Assembly: GCA_009760855.2 (NCBI GenBank) | Contig: WPIO01000036.1 | Span: forward strand, 2,065,001 to 2,129,000 | Source of the DNA: Cristatella mucedo | Taxonomy: Eukaryota > Bryozoa > Phylactolaemata > Cristatellidae | Direction of reading: 5' to 3' | DNA: 64,000 nucleotides | In this document: one piece after another, positions 11,601-26,300 of the stretch | Numbering within the stretch: position 1 is the stretch's first letter | Layout: each line of letters starts with the position of its first letter | Position numbers and translations under genes: made by a program | Notes under the pieces: model-generated | What the model was told of the DNA's origin: nothing | Databases searched by the model: none | What the model saw: only the letters and a program-made list of their open reading frames with translations

Positions 11601-14600
11601 AAGTCTGCCTACTTACAGCTATGTGGCTTTGCAATAGTTGCGCATGCCTTGATAAGGATTCCACAGCCAAGTTTGCTCATGAGTTTGTAACGCCCTGTTT
11701 AGACGTTTAGCTCTGTAACCCACCTGTTCCTCACTGCATTTGCTGGGTCTGCTTGACTCGTCTTTTGTGAGCTTATGCATGCTAACCCTGTGCATGTTAT
11801 ACCCAACCAAGTTTTTTGCTTCCTTTTCAACATGTGTTAGGTGCCTAGGAAGAGATTTGGTTTATCTTAGGATGCTATACAAATTTGTTGTTATAATTAT
11901 TATTATTATCAATTCCCTTCCTGCAGGTTTTTCTACAAGTGGTGCAAAACTCAGGCTTTAGGCTTGCTAGTCGTAAGCGTTGTAACTGCCGAGTTACGCC
12001 ACTTCTGTCTGATCTACAGAGTAACTCTTGGCTAACATCGTTTCGACTTCAAGGTCCACATCTAGGTCCCTTCATTCTTATTCTCTGGCTTACCTATGGG
12101 AATTACTTAATCCTCAGGTTTTGCCTAGCACCAGCTGTCAGAGAAGGTCTGTGCGCAGCTTTGCCGGCTAAATACACCTCGGCCAGCCTGGGGACCAGCG
12201 CAGACGGTAACCCGAACTTTCGAGCACATCGGAGTTGCATCAGGTGCTCCTCTGACTCCTCGGGCTGCTTAGCTGTGCCGCTAACCAAGCCAAAGCTGTG
12301 TCTTTATTTCTTATGCCCTTATAGCCTAAACCCCTTTAGTGGCCGACACCAGATCTTCTGACGTTTAAAAAAAGCTGGAAACCTGCTTGTTCACTGCTCC
12401 GTGTGATTCCATGTGATCTCCGTGTGATCCGTGTGTATTTTTTTGGTTATGCTTATTTGTGCTGAAATTCAGAATGACTCAGTTCTCTGTTGATACTTTT
12501 TTTTTACAGCATGTGTAAGTGCGTAGAGGCAGATTTGATTCTCTGAGGAGGCTCCGAAAATTTACTATTATACTGGCATTATCTTATACTTTCTAGATGC
12601 GGCTGAATGCTGAAGATGTGTGCAATGGTGCTCACTAGCTACTACTGCAGCTTCATATGTGCCTGTCTTGACATCCACCCTTTCGCGAGTCCACTAGATT
12701 ACTTGTTCTTCATGGAGAGCGTGGGGCGCTGTGACTCTTGCCGGCCCTCTGACTGTTAAGCACTGATGCAGGCAGACGATCCCACCAGGCGGCTTGAGCC
12801 TAGCAAGTCAGATGGTTCCTTTGAATGCAGACACCTGAAAGAAGTCGTGTTCAGGGATGGGCATTCTCCCAGTAGATATTGGTTCGTGACCCCATAGCAT
12901 TTGCAAATTTTAAGGCAATCGAGCTTATGCAGAGTTTCAAGGCATTTTTCGTAATAATCGTAGTAATCGTTTAGTGTGGGTGCTTACCAAGCAGAAATCG
13001 GTGGTCTGGTCGTGACTCGAAGGATTAATAATAATAATACTGCACTTGATAAAGCGCCCTCAGAGAACTCAATCTCTTTCTAGGCGCTTTACATTTACTG
13101 CAAAGGGAAATGCAATTTAATGGTAAGTAAAATCTTGCTTGACAAGCAACACGAATAACATGGTTAGGGTGGCATGCACAGGGTCAGCATGCCAATATGG
13201 TTATTCCTTTTAAGGAATGGTGTATATATATATAAAATATATAATATATATGTATATATAATTCATTTGTATAGCGCCCTAAGAGAACTTAATATCTATT
13301 CAGGCGCTTCACATGTGCCTCGGGGCTCGAGCCCACGACCTCAGTCAGACCTTGGTCGGGGCGAGAACCTTAACCGCTAGACCATCAGCCAAGTTCTTGC
13401 CGTCTTGATGGCCTGAAGTCGGTGTTGCTGCCGCAAGCACTATTAGTGATGTAGCTGAATTTACTAATTCATTTGACACTGGTCTGATTTGGCTCCTACC
13501 TGATCTAGCACCGAATATTGGCCATTTGGATGGGAGTGGGAAGATTTTTAGGGATTTAAAGCTCCCTCTTTTGGCAGAAGTGCTCAGAACATTGTTGAAC
13601 ATTTATTATAACAAGAAACAAAGCTTACATATAAGTAAAATTCATTTGTATAGAACCTGAAGAGAACTTAATCTCTATTCAGGTGCTTCACATATGCCAC
13701 GGGGCTTGAGCCCAAATATCGGAGGTCAAATACATTTACCTTGACCTTGATCGGGGCAAGCCGCTGGGCCAAACCAGTTTACAGCCGAGTTCGATGCAGG
13801 CGGCACTGCTTTTCCTCCTGCCCTTTTTGTGAGCGCGCAGGTATCCCGACTATACAAGCTCGGTCAGACTAAAGCAGGATTATTTGACTTAATCTCGAAT
13901 AATTTATAGTCACTTGAAATTAGTCGGGGCACGGCCAAAAAATAGCAACAGTGAAAACAGCCACTTGGGGGAATTCCACATAGCTTTTCATTAGCGCAAG
14001 AATGCTTTGATGATGATTAAGATTCACGAGACTATTTGCACATGCACAAAGAGCCATGAGCATGATAGAGTAACTGAGGGCACGAAGAGGCTGAAGCTAG
14101 AGCTGCAGTTCAGCTCGGTATGCATGAACCAAACCATAGCAGGTCTTGTGGGTCAGAGTAAAAACTTTGCTCCGTATTCACTGATCAACCAGAGTCGTCG
14201 CAGCCTATTAAACAAAGGAGACACATGGCTAAACCTCTGGAGTTTGTCGATTGAAGTTGCAGCCATATTTATCACCAACTGCAGAGGCCTGATGTTTTTT
14301 GGTAGCCCAGCAAAAACTGAAAGCAGTGAAGCCTAGACAGAAGCAGCGAGCTAACAAGATTTTTAGCATGACGTAGGCAGTTCCTTATCTTACACGGGGT
14401 TCTAACGTTACTGAGCGTGTTGAACCAAACCCAAGTTTCACAGACAGCCCAGAAATGAGCAGACCAGACTTTTTCTAAGGTTGTCAGCTTGAATGTTCAA
14501 TTCTCCAAGCATCAAATGAGGCTTGTCATCGTACAGGGATATTTTGGTGAGGAACTCCAAAAACTCTTCTCTCTACAAGCCAGATGGGGATCGTGAAATT

Positions 14601-17600
14601 ACAGCTGCGAGAAGCATTGTCCTAGATGGGGATCTGATGGCAACTGATTCAAACGAGCCGTAATGATCGATTCACGAGCTGCTGTGATCGATCACAGAAG
14701 GCTAGGAATTCCTTAATTCTGCCCCTCGACAGAGTGGCAGGCTGAAAAAGCCAAATTCAGGGAGCCATGCGTGACAACCTGAAATCGTTCCGACTGCTAC
14801 ACTAGGATGGCAAGCTAATGGACGATGCGGCCTCCCTACTTCCTAATTAGGTTAATCTTATTGCATTCTAAGTTTCTGTAACGACACAGGACATGTTTTT
14901 AAGTATATCCGAGCTAATAATGCTTCCTTACCCACCCATCTAGAAATTACCAACAGCAAATTCTTTTCTTAGAGTTCTATAAGAGTACTTTGTTATCATC
15001 AGTATAAACTTTGCTTGAAATTTCGTGTAATTACGACTAGCCTGTTTATAGATGGTAGATAGGATAGATTAGGCGTCGCGTATTTTTAAAACAAAGAGCC
15101 TGTGTTTTGAAATGATGTGCATCAATACCAGATGAAAGACAGAGCTAACGTCCTGCTCGAGGCTGTGCTGGAAAGTACAGAGCGCTCGAATGCTCCTCTG
15201 CCCAACCGATTCTCGTGACAAAGTGTAAGGAAAGACTGCAAATTTTGTAGCAGCAAGTATGAAGTATTTCTGTACAGCTTGAGCTCTTGGACATATATAT
15301 TTATATTTAGACACTTGCATATTGGTTGCTGGGATGACGATAGGTGCAAAAGCTTCAGTATGAAAAAAGAGTCAAAACTGCTGAGAGGGCAAACGTCTCT
15401 GCGTATTATAATAATAATAACAATAATAATGCACTTGATAAAGCGCCCTCAGAGAACTCAATCTCTCTAGGCGCTTTACATTTGCTGCAAAGGGAAATGC
15501 AAGTGAATGGTGAGTAATATCGTGCTTGATAAACAAACAACATGAATAACATGGTTAGAGGTGACATGCACAGGGTCAGCATGCAAATGTGGTTAGTGGC
15601 GGCATGCACAGTGTCAGCATGCATAAGCACGTGAAGGACGAATCACAGGGACCCACTAAATGCTGTCCTAAATAGGTGTGTTTTCCAGTTCCTTTTAAAT
15701 GTGTTCAGGTCAGGGGATGTTGCGACGCAAGTCGGGAGGGAGCTCCAGGCTTTGGCAGCATACAAACTAAATGCACGGTCTCCAAAGGATTTGAGGTTTG
15801 TACGAGGTATTTGTAGACTGTTGGATTCCGAAAAGTGTGTGGTACGATGCTTGGCCTGATGAGGGGGGTATATCTGAGAGATAGGCTGGAGCCAAAGAAT
15901 GAAGGGACCTAAAAGTCAGCGACAAAACCTTGAAGTCAATCTGTTGCTTTACTGGTAGCCAGTGCAGGACGGCGAGACTTCTCTGCATGACTTCAACAGA
16001 TCTCTCTCTAGTGAGCCAATGCAGTAATACAAATTCGTTATCAAATAATCGATGATCACCTCTGCCAGTGGCCCTTACCAACTAAAAAAGCTTCACAGGC
16101 AATCCATCCATCCTCATCCATGAATGCAAGCATGTGTAGTCCTAAAAAAGCCATGTAAATTTCACTTGCCGCCATTGTTCACACTTATCCTGCCTAGCAA
16201 AACGGTAAATTTAAGCCATCTGTTTCTCTCTCTCTCTCTCTCTGTCCCTGTTTTATCTCTGGTTTGCTGTTTCTTCAGTGCTGTCTATGAAGTTTTGTTT
16301 CAGACTGTTAAATCTTTGTTTCTAGATTCTTCGTGACGACGAGTCACGTGCTGACTACGATTATATGCTGGATAACCCAGGTAAAAATCTCTGTGGCTTG
16401 ACTTCTGCTCTGCCTTCAGTCTGTTTGGACTCGTACGTAGTCGCGCCTCCCAGGCATGGGCAAGATGCTTGGGCCATCGTGCAGCTTGAGCTGCAGACGC
16501 TCACGGTCGCAGCTCACTGCTCACCGTGTCGGCAGATCTGCTGCTGCAGGCGAATGCACATGAGCAGCAGTTGAGCTGATGCAACGTAAAGGGTGGCCGG
16601 CTCAGCAGCCTCGCTTATATAGCAGCCGAAGAGCGTCATCACCCCTCCTGTAGTGTGCAATACATAAGGATCGCCTGCTGCAGGACTCGAGCCCACGGCT
16701 CGCGTGCCATAGAGATGGGAGCGCCTTAACACTGGGCAGAGGGACCGATGATGTTCTGTGGTTGTACGGGCAGGCAGCTTGCAGCGACTGGCTTATTGTT
16801 GCCAGCTGCTAGCGCTTGATTGGCCGGCAAGGTGATCAGGATACAGCTGGCTGGCTGCCGGCCACTGCAGCAGAAAATGCAGGCTGGCCCGAGCTGACCG
16901 CGGAACACAGGACTGAGCCTTCCTCAGTATGCCTGGGAATCTGTCAGTGGCCCGTGGGAGGTATAGACATTCGTCTGTAAATGATGGCAGCAATGGCTTC
17001 TGCTCTGCTTCAGGCTCCCTAAGAGGGAGTTCGTGCTGTTTGGCCCAGTGGGAAAGGTGCTCGCCCCGACCAAGATCAAGGTGAATGTATTTGGTGACAG
17101 TGGTCGTAGGCTGGAGCCCTGGCCAAAGGTAAAATGCCCGCATAGTGATTAACTTCTCTTAGGGTGCTATGCAAATAAATTATATATATACAGTGGTACC
17201 TCGGCTTACGAATGTCTCGACATACGAGTGTTTTGAGATGCAAGCTGTCTCTCAGCCTATTTTTCGGCTTTTTTCCTCTAACTCTATTAGCGTCTTCAAG
17301 TCGTCTGATCTCCAGGTTACTCCTGTACATTAGGATGAATAAAACCCGTGTATTGCAAGACATTCTACTTACTCCTGTACATTATGATGAATAAAACCCG
17401 TGTATTGCAAGACATTCTACTATGTTGTTTTTATAAAAATAATATTCATTATTTATGAGTGAACGAAAAATCGCTGTGTTTTTGGGGGTCCGAGACCGGT
17501 TAATGGCATTTTAATTCATTTCAATGGGGAAAATTGATTTTTGACATGCGAGTAATTTGAGAGGTCCAGCACGAATTAAACCCGTAATGTAATGTATCTC

Positions 17601-20279
17601 CGTCTGTAACGCCACAAAGCCATAAAGACTGTGTGGGTGTTACACAGGAGTTTTTTATAGCGCACCCACAGCCTAAGTGGCTTTGGTACTCATTCGGTAG
17701 TCGATAGACTTCGTCTCACGTAACATAGAGAAAGTGGGAAGCATAGCAGAGTCAGGAGAGCAGTTGAAGTAGTGAGTAGCATGGAAATAGCAGCTCAGGT
17801 CAGCTGAAAAGGATCAGCCATAGTCGGCAGCAGGCAAGTAGCTGTCGGTGGAAGCAAGTTCCACAGTCTATGACCTGCAGAGCTTAAGCTTCTGTTGCCA
17901 ACGGTCTTTAAGCGAAGGAATGGAACAGCTAATTTATTGTCCACACAGGACCTGAAGGCACGAAGAGGCTGAAACTGGTGCAGCAGTTCAGCTAGGTACG
18001 AAGGAGCCAAGCCGTGGTGGGCCTTGTGTGTCAGCGTAAGAACTTTGCTCTGTATCCGTTGCTCAACCATCATCCATCCTTGCTCTTTCAGCAAAGGAGA
18101 CACGTGCTCAAACCTCTGGGACTTGAAGACTAGCCTTGCAGCCATATTCATAGTCAGCTGCAGTGGCCTAGTTGATTTCTTTGGTAGCCCAGCCAAAGGG
18201 GAATTACAATAATCAAGCCGGGATAGAACTAAGGAGCTCGTTAAATTGTTTGCAAGCCACTGTGGAAGACAGCTCCTAATCTTCCTTAGGGATCGGAGGT
18301 GATGGCTTGCTGCCAAAGCAGTCGTCTGAGTGAAGCTTTTAAAATTGAGGCAGCTGTCGAAAACGACACCTGAATTTCGAGCACGTGGTGATGGTCGCAC
18401 AACAGCATTACCTATTAGAAGAGCAAAGCATTTTAATCTAGCCACACACTTAGGGTGTCCTATGAGCAGCAATTCAGTTTTATCGTCATTTAGTTTCAGG
18501 AAGTTTTCCGACATCCAGGATCGAATGTCGGCAAGGCAAGCATTCAGTTTCTCAGTTGCTGCAGCAGATTCCGACGGTTTGAATGACAAATACAGCTGAG
18601 TATCGTCAGCATTAAAGTGATTTCTTATTCCATGGGCCTTAATCACTTTCCCCAGAGGTTGCGTATAAATGGAGAACAGCAAGGCACCGAGTACGGACCT
18701 TTGAGGGACTCCACAGGTGACCAGTCTCGTGTGTGAGAAATGACCCCTCACGACACGGATTGAGCACGATCAGACAAGTGCGATTTAAACCACGCCAGTG
18801 CTTCGTCTGCCAGACCGATCGTTGTTCTCAATCGTTCAAGCAGAACTTCGTGATCAATGGTGTCGAAGGCAGCAGACAGATCTAGCAGAGCTAGGGCAGT
18901 GACATTCCCGTCATCATTGCCACGTAGAATGTCATTGTTAACACGGAGGAGAGCAGCTTCAGTGGGGTGCTGCCTCTTGAACCCTGATTGAAATGTTTCT
19001 GACATTTCATTCTTTTCAATATGTTCAATTAGCTGCTTAGCAACAATTTTTTCAAGAATCTTTGACAAGAAAGGAAGATGGGAAACTGGGCGATAGTTTG
19101 GAAGGACCTCTGTATCTAATCCAGGCTTTTTAAGTATGGGTGTAACGATTGCCGATTTGAAGAACTTCGGGACGACCCCTTTTCCTAAAGAGGCATTAAA
19201 AATCGGTTCTGGCAGGGCTAAGTTGGGTCTTCCAGTGAAGACCACAGAGATGACGGTATATGGTCTTCAGGAGATGAGCTCTTTGCTAGACCTTATTAAG
19301 GTAGCCACATCGCATGCAGAAACCTCGGAGAACCTTTTAAGGAAGGTCACTGGTTGTGACCCCACAATTACTTTAGTCGGAGGGGGCTTAATGGAGGCAC
19401 GAATGTGAACAATTTTTTCAGTAAAGAAGGCTGAAACCTTTTCGGCTGAGCCCTTAATATCTGGGAGTTAGACCTCTCAGCATTGGCCAGTAAATGGTTT
19501 ACTGTCTTACAAATCTGTTTAGGGTCCGACTTGCGGGAATTCAGCTTTCGAGTGAAAAAAGAAGCCCTGGCTTTTTTAATCTTCCGGGTGTAAACTCGAA
19601 GCAAGTCTTTGAAATTGACTAGATCAGCATCAGACCCCGATTTCTTGAAATGACGTTCAAGCCTGTGCTTAACCCGGCGCATCTTTAGGTTTTTTGTAAA
19701 TTGAAAGGATCTCTGTGACTCTCTACATGGATAGAATGACCGAGAGCATGCTTGTCAAGAGCACTCCTGAGTGTCATGTTCACTGCACCAGTGAGGGTAT
19801 CGAGGTTGCCGGTCGACTCTGAATGCAGATCAAGAAGAACTGAACCACAAACAGATTTTAAAACAAATTTGTCTATGTCAATGCTTTGTAAGTTACGTCG
19901 CTTGACAAGTTCGACATTACCGTGTACGTACAAGGGAGCAGGAACAGTAAAGGAGACCGAACAATGATCTGAGAGGGTCAGCAGGCATAACACAAGGTCA
20001 GTGGGGAGGACATCCTTGGTGATCACGAGATCTAGAATATGGCCACCGACGTGGGTGGTATGATTAACGTGTTGGACCAAACTAAAATTCCCCAGACAGT
20101 CAAGAAATGAGTGAACCTGGCTGTTGCTAGGGTTGTCAATGTGAACATTGAAGTCTCCACAAATCAGTAACGACCTGTCACACACAAATATTTTAGTGAG
20201 GAACTCTGAACAAGTTTAGACAGCCAGAAGGAGTTTGGTATATCACAACAAACCCGTAAGCCGCTTTGTTGTGATATAC

Positions 20280-20369
<90 letters not shown>

Positions 20370-23300
20370 GCCTGCCCAGCATCGGCATTGACTGTCCTGT
20401 GGTGCTTGGGAATTAAAAAACCAGCAGTCCGTGTTAGCCGTAATGGAGTGTTTGCACATCAAGGCACATTGGTTACTATCATATGATTGATTGTGCACTT
20501 TTTATACGATTCTAGTCTTGAAATAACTCAGTTTGAGTTTTACTGTCCCACGTGCTCTTGATAGAATGAGCCAAATCTTCCACCAGCATATCTAGGCATG
20601 CCTCCTCCTCTTCAGGCCACCAGTGACTAATAAACTCCTAAACACTTGAATTTTTCGAGCTATCATTTGTATGACGAGCGTACAGAAACTGCTTAGAGCT
20701 ATGAGCTTGCCATGAACTACAGGCCTGAGTGTCAGCTGACCTGTTGCAGACAAGTTCTACTACAATTACTACAAGTACTATCGCCGCCGAGTTGGCCCAC
20801 AGGTAGATATACGAGTCGTCATTGCCGGTGTCATCACGGCCGTGTCACTAGTCCAGTATTATTCGGCGTGGACGAACTACAACGCGGCCATCAAGTACCT
20901 GCTGAGCAATCCCAAGTATCGGAGCCAGGCTATGGAGGTGGCTGCGAAGCAGAACCTTCTCGACGCCAGCAAAAAGAAGTCGAGAGACAAAACTAAAGTT
21001 TGTCAGCCCTGCAGCAGCAGCAGCAGAAGCAGCTCGTGCCGGTGGCCGCTGCTTCACGAGCCGTGCATTGGCACCTGCAGCCACTGCCGTGAACCTCGGG
21101 TGCCTCCCGGGCGTTCGACTGCACGGGCAGGCCACTAGTGCACGATCATGCTGTGATGGGCTCAGCCCCCCCATCCGAGCTCTCTGCTGTGATAATGCCG
21201 CCTGATAATGCCGAGCCGCCGGCGATGCTGTAGGAGCAGCAGAAGCTGGAGCAGGAGGAAGTGCTGAAGAAGATTCTCGAGGAAAAGATGGACATCAAGC
21301 AAGTGGCGAGCTCCGAGTCTTGCTGTGTTGCTTCTGGCCTGTAACCCGTCCTGGCCTCTTCGATGCGCACTTTGAGATGCAATCGAACCTCGGGGGGGGG
21401 GATGGGGGGAAGTGGGACGGAGGTCGCATGTAGAATTCCCGTGTCCGGACTTGCTGACCTCGCTGACCTCGCAGTTTAACCTCCTTGTTCCTGCAGCGTG
21501 CTCTCGCTGCGTCCACTGCTCAGCATCTAGTGTTCTCGCTGTTCCCCTCGAGAATTAAAATCTTGCCGTGGTCAGCCCTTAATAATAATAATAATATTGC
21601 ACTTGATAAAGCGCCCTCAGAGAACTTAATCTCTTTCTAGGCGCTTTACATTTGCTGCAAAGTGATACGCAATAGAATAGTAAGTAAAATCATGCTTGAA
21701 AAACAAACAAAATGAATAACATGGTTAGGGGTTACATGCACTGGGTCAGCATGCAAATGTGGTTAGTGGCAGCATGAACAGTGTCAGCACGCATAAGCAC
21801 ATCGAGGACGAATTACAGGGACCCGCTAAATGCTGTCCTAAATAGGTGTGTTTTTAGGTTCCTTTTAAATGTGGTCAGGTCAGGGGATGTTCTGATGCAG
21901 GTCGGGAGGGAGTTCCAGGCTGTGGGAGCATACGAGCTAAATGCACGGTCTCCAAAGGATTTAAGGTTTGTACGAGGTATTTCTAGACTGTTGGATTCCG
22001 AAAAGCGAGTGGTACGATGCTTTGCCTGATGGGGTAGTGTATCTGAAAGATAGGCTGGAGCCATAGAATGAAGAGACCTAAAAGTGAGCGACAAAACCTT
22101 GAAGTCAATCCGTTGCTTGACTGGTAACCAGTGCAGGTCGGCGAGAAGTGGAGTAATGTGGCAACTGCGACGCTCACGACAGACAAGCCTAGCTGCAGAG
22201 TTTTGCACCAGCTGCAATCGCCTGATTGCACATGCTGGTAGGCCAGTAAGCAGTGAGTTGCAGAAGTCGAGACGAGATGTCACGAATGCATGGACCAACT
22301 TGCACGTGGTATCCTTATCTAAACAAGCCCTAATTTTAGCAATGTTATGAAGCTGAAAATAGGCTGATTTGACTGTGGAGCTGATGTGGTCGTCTAACGA
22401 GAGGTCGCTTTGGAATATGACACCTAGATTTCGAGCTGATGCAACTGGAGATATGCTGGCAGAGCCAATTTTGAAAGTCAGCCTTTCCAATTTCTGAATA
22501 ATCCTTCAGTTCGTATGTGCTGCTGAACCTCTGGAATTCATTTCCGGCTTCTGTCGAAGCCTGCATTGATTTTGCATCGATTAAGTCTTAGCTAAAGATG
22601 CATTCGATCTGGGTGTACCACTCCAAAACCACCTGTCATTAAACTAGCACACAACCTCCTCTGTCAAGTTGGCCTACATTCAGTTAAGGAACATCACCAA
22701 AGTCAGGGCCTTCCTGTAAGGGTAATAAAATAAGGTTGGACTCCCTACTTGTGCCCTCAATCGTTTGCAAATGATGAAAAAACTCAGCAGCTCGGCTGGT
22801 CTGTGGTCAGGCTTAGCTGCCACATCACCTGCCTCGTCAGCAGCTCGCTTCTGGCCAAGCTTCACTGGCTAGACTTCAAGCATTGAGCCAGTTGCAGGAT
22901 CCTCAATCCGGCTAGCAGATCACTACACTCACTTGCACCAGCCTATCTTACCTCCTTGCTCTTCCACTACGCTCCTGCGCCACCCACTCAGCACCTGGTC
23001 GTCTCTCGTGCTAAATTTAAATCTTTTGGTGATCGAGCCTTCCAGCTCGTGTGTAAATGTAAAGTGCCTAGAAAGAGATTGAGTTCTCTGAGGGCGCTAT
23101 ATCAAATACAGTATTATTATTATGTGTACCAAAAGTCTGGAACTCGCTTCCGACTAAGGTCACTACGTGCGATGACCTGGCATCTTTTATTTTTTCTCAG
23201 CTGAAGCTACTTCTGTGCCTGCCAGCTTTCCCTTAGCCCTAGTGAACTCGTCTTTTTTTGTTTAGACGTGCTTTGCATGCATACAGGTGCATGATTCAGT

Positions 23301-26300
23301 GCACGTAACTAGCCACAGGTCTCTCACTTGCCAGTGCCTTATCCCTTGCGCCAAAAATAAATAGAAAATACCTATTGTTCCACAAAAACTTGCTTCTGTT
23401 GTCAGGGCAATCACATTGTGAAATTCTCTGATTTTTTTTACGCTGTTAGGCATAGTACAGACGTCAGGTTTGAACGCATAGCATGCATTGGGCCACTACC
23501 CGATTGAGCGATTGAGTGAGGGTTAGGCGGTCATAGCAGTTAATAGCCATACTGGAATGACGTTGCATCAAGAGGTTCCTTAAACCCTGCCGATACATTT
23601 TGCTACGTGTTTGGAGCATTTATCAAGACCACAGAGTAAACAGACTTCATGAAAGCATGTGTGAAGGCGTGCGAGGCAAGCACAAAGCTTATTTCTACTC
23701 TGGCTGTCGAGGATCGAGACAAGCCCGGGCGGCGGTAACTCGTTTCACATGCGAACAAGAGAACTCTTGAAGTTAAGGCGAATAGTGGCTGCTCGCTAGA
23801 TGGAATCTCTTTCACCGAGTAATTTGGTGATGTATGAAATAGCATTTTTCTAATGTATCAAATTCTGTCGTGTTTGCATGATGGTACAGGGGAAAAAAGA
23901 GAGGCATGGATTTTGCTATCACAAGATCTAGGCGGGGAGCCGACTGAGCACTCGAGCCACTCCTACTTCCGGATGGTGAAGTCGCCAAAGCAGGCCTCCC
24001 ATAATGTATACCCACATTCCTTCATCCGTCGCTCTGGTCGTTGCCCGAGCTCCTCTTTCCCACCCCTCAGGAGAGGGGTGGGCTGTCTTTACGATAGTGC
24101 AGCAAGTCAGACATCGATTGCAGATCCAGATTCTAACTTCACAGATACAAATGGCTTGAGAAATTAATATGGAGCCCCAGCCAGGAAAGACCTTAGCGAA
24201 TGCTGAAGCTTCTGACGTCTGTGTTTAAGTAGCGGAACTTGGTGGATTTAATTGCGAAAGTTATAGATCAGGGAAAGTGTCACTAACTTTTTTCCCAACT
24301 TCTTCATTTGTCAAGATGGGCTGTGCTCCTGGAACAATGTGGCCGTTCTAATTGAGACTGCAAGAGTACCTTTAGCATATGTGGATGGTGCCTATTCATA
24401 GAGACTCCATCCACGAGCCTCAAAGTCATTCGGCTTCATAATGGGAACAAGCGTCATGCTCTCACTCTGTGTACCTCAATGACGACTTCACCGAATTCAA
24501 GATTTTTCAGAGTGCCTTAATGTATGGGACTATGGCTGGGGGTCAGTCTTTGGAGACTTCGAAACGGTATCATTCCTGATAGGCCTCCAGTGGAGCTTTA
24601 CAAAACTCCCTCGTTTTCTATGCCTATGGGACAGCCGGGATAATGAGTTGCCGTATCACACGAGGGACTGGCCACAGCTGGCCGAGTTCTTTGAAGACAA
24701 GAGTGCGATCAAGTAAGAGCTGCTGGCAGACCCTCAGAAGATGCTGGTGGCATCACATCACATCAAGTTAGGCCTCATCAAGCAATTTTTAACGGCTCTA
24801 GACAATGAGTCAGCAGCTTTCAGGTACCTTCAACATGTCTTACCGCCGCTGTCGGAGGCAAAGATCAAAAGCAGGTATCATTGTCGGACCTGAGGCAAGG
24901 AAGTTCATAGATTAGGACGAATTTCCCAAGAAGCTGAACATGGCAGAGAAATCAGCTTGGAACAGTTTGTTGCACTATTTCACCGCTTTCTTAAAAAAAT
25001 AACCAAGCTGACAGCTTTGAGCAGCTGGTCCAGGCTCTCATAAAGAACAAGCCGAAATGGGATAAAGAATGCCCTTCCAAGTTCCTATCCTCGATGGTCA
25101 TTTTGACATTTTTCAAGGATCACATGGACGGCTACTCTGAGGGTCAAGGTGAGCTCTTCGCCTGGATATGCAAAACTTTGAATGTCTGTAGACCGTGGAC
25201 CTATTACGAAGACATTGAGGTCAATGTTATGGGCTTCATCGAGGCAGTGATCTGCAAGATAGCCGCAAATCAAAATACCGAAGTGTTAACAAGTCACCCT
25301 CATTTCATTTCTGAACCCATTTGGTGGTCATTTTGTATATGAATTCGGGGTAAAAGCTTTACTCTGAATTTATGCAGATTTCTGAACTTTTTCATGTCGA
25401 GTTTTCATGTCTAGTCGAGAGATATAAGTAAGTTCTTTTAAGGTGCTAGAAAAAGGGTGTATTGCTCTACCTGTGCATAATTCAGTGCGAGTTGGTAACC
25501 TGTGGTCCTACTAATTAGCAGCACTGAGCATTTTCTTATGTGCTTTTGCAAATTTGTCTAAGCATGATACATTTAATGTAGTGTGATATATTGCCGGCTG
25601 TGACTTGGCAAAGCCACAAGGGCTAAGTGGGTGTTATACTGGAGAGTTTCTAGCGAACTCAGATCCTAAGCAGCTATCGGTGCGCAAGTAAGCCCAAGCA
25701 TGCTCGTCTAAGCATGATGCCTTTCTTGTAATTGACTCGTAGTTATTACTTCTCTTGCCATACATTTTGAAGTAACCGAATAGAAATATGGCTCTCTTAG
25801 GATGCTGTAACAAGTACTTGTTAATAATAACAGTAGTATTTCTCGTATGTGGAGCAGCGCATGTATTGTGATGCTTTTCATCTGCTAATGCTGCCACAAC
25901 CTACAGCGATTCCTATTTTACTTCACTTCTGGCCTGTCTGCCATCACTTCACCATGTACGCATACCGTCTTCATCCCTCTTGCATCTCTTGTGGTTTTAT
26001 ATGTACAATTAATTTTATATACAAATTTATTATTATTATTTTGTCGCTCTTTTCTATTGCCCACCTTCAGATAGCCACTGTTTAGAATGCATTGCCAGTA
26101 ACGGTTACCCCATCAGCCTATTCGGCACTTATATATTCAGTGGCCGAATGTACTGTTATGTCCGAGTAACGTTTTGGAGCTCACCACGAATTACTTATAT
26201 GACACTAATCGCGTGGCAGTTCATGCTGCAGCACGAACCCACCGATGCTGCTCTAGTGATACATTTGATGGAACTGCAAACGAAGGCTTATATAGTGCTT

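Noticed and set aside
20164-20498. IYIYIY reading frames
   Set aside because: Translations of the (TA)n microsatellite.
23850-24190. Possible endonuclease-like LINE fragment on the minus strand
   Set aside because: A GDF-like motif is present, but the surroundings do not extend the similarity enough to support a call.
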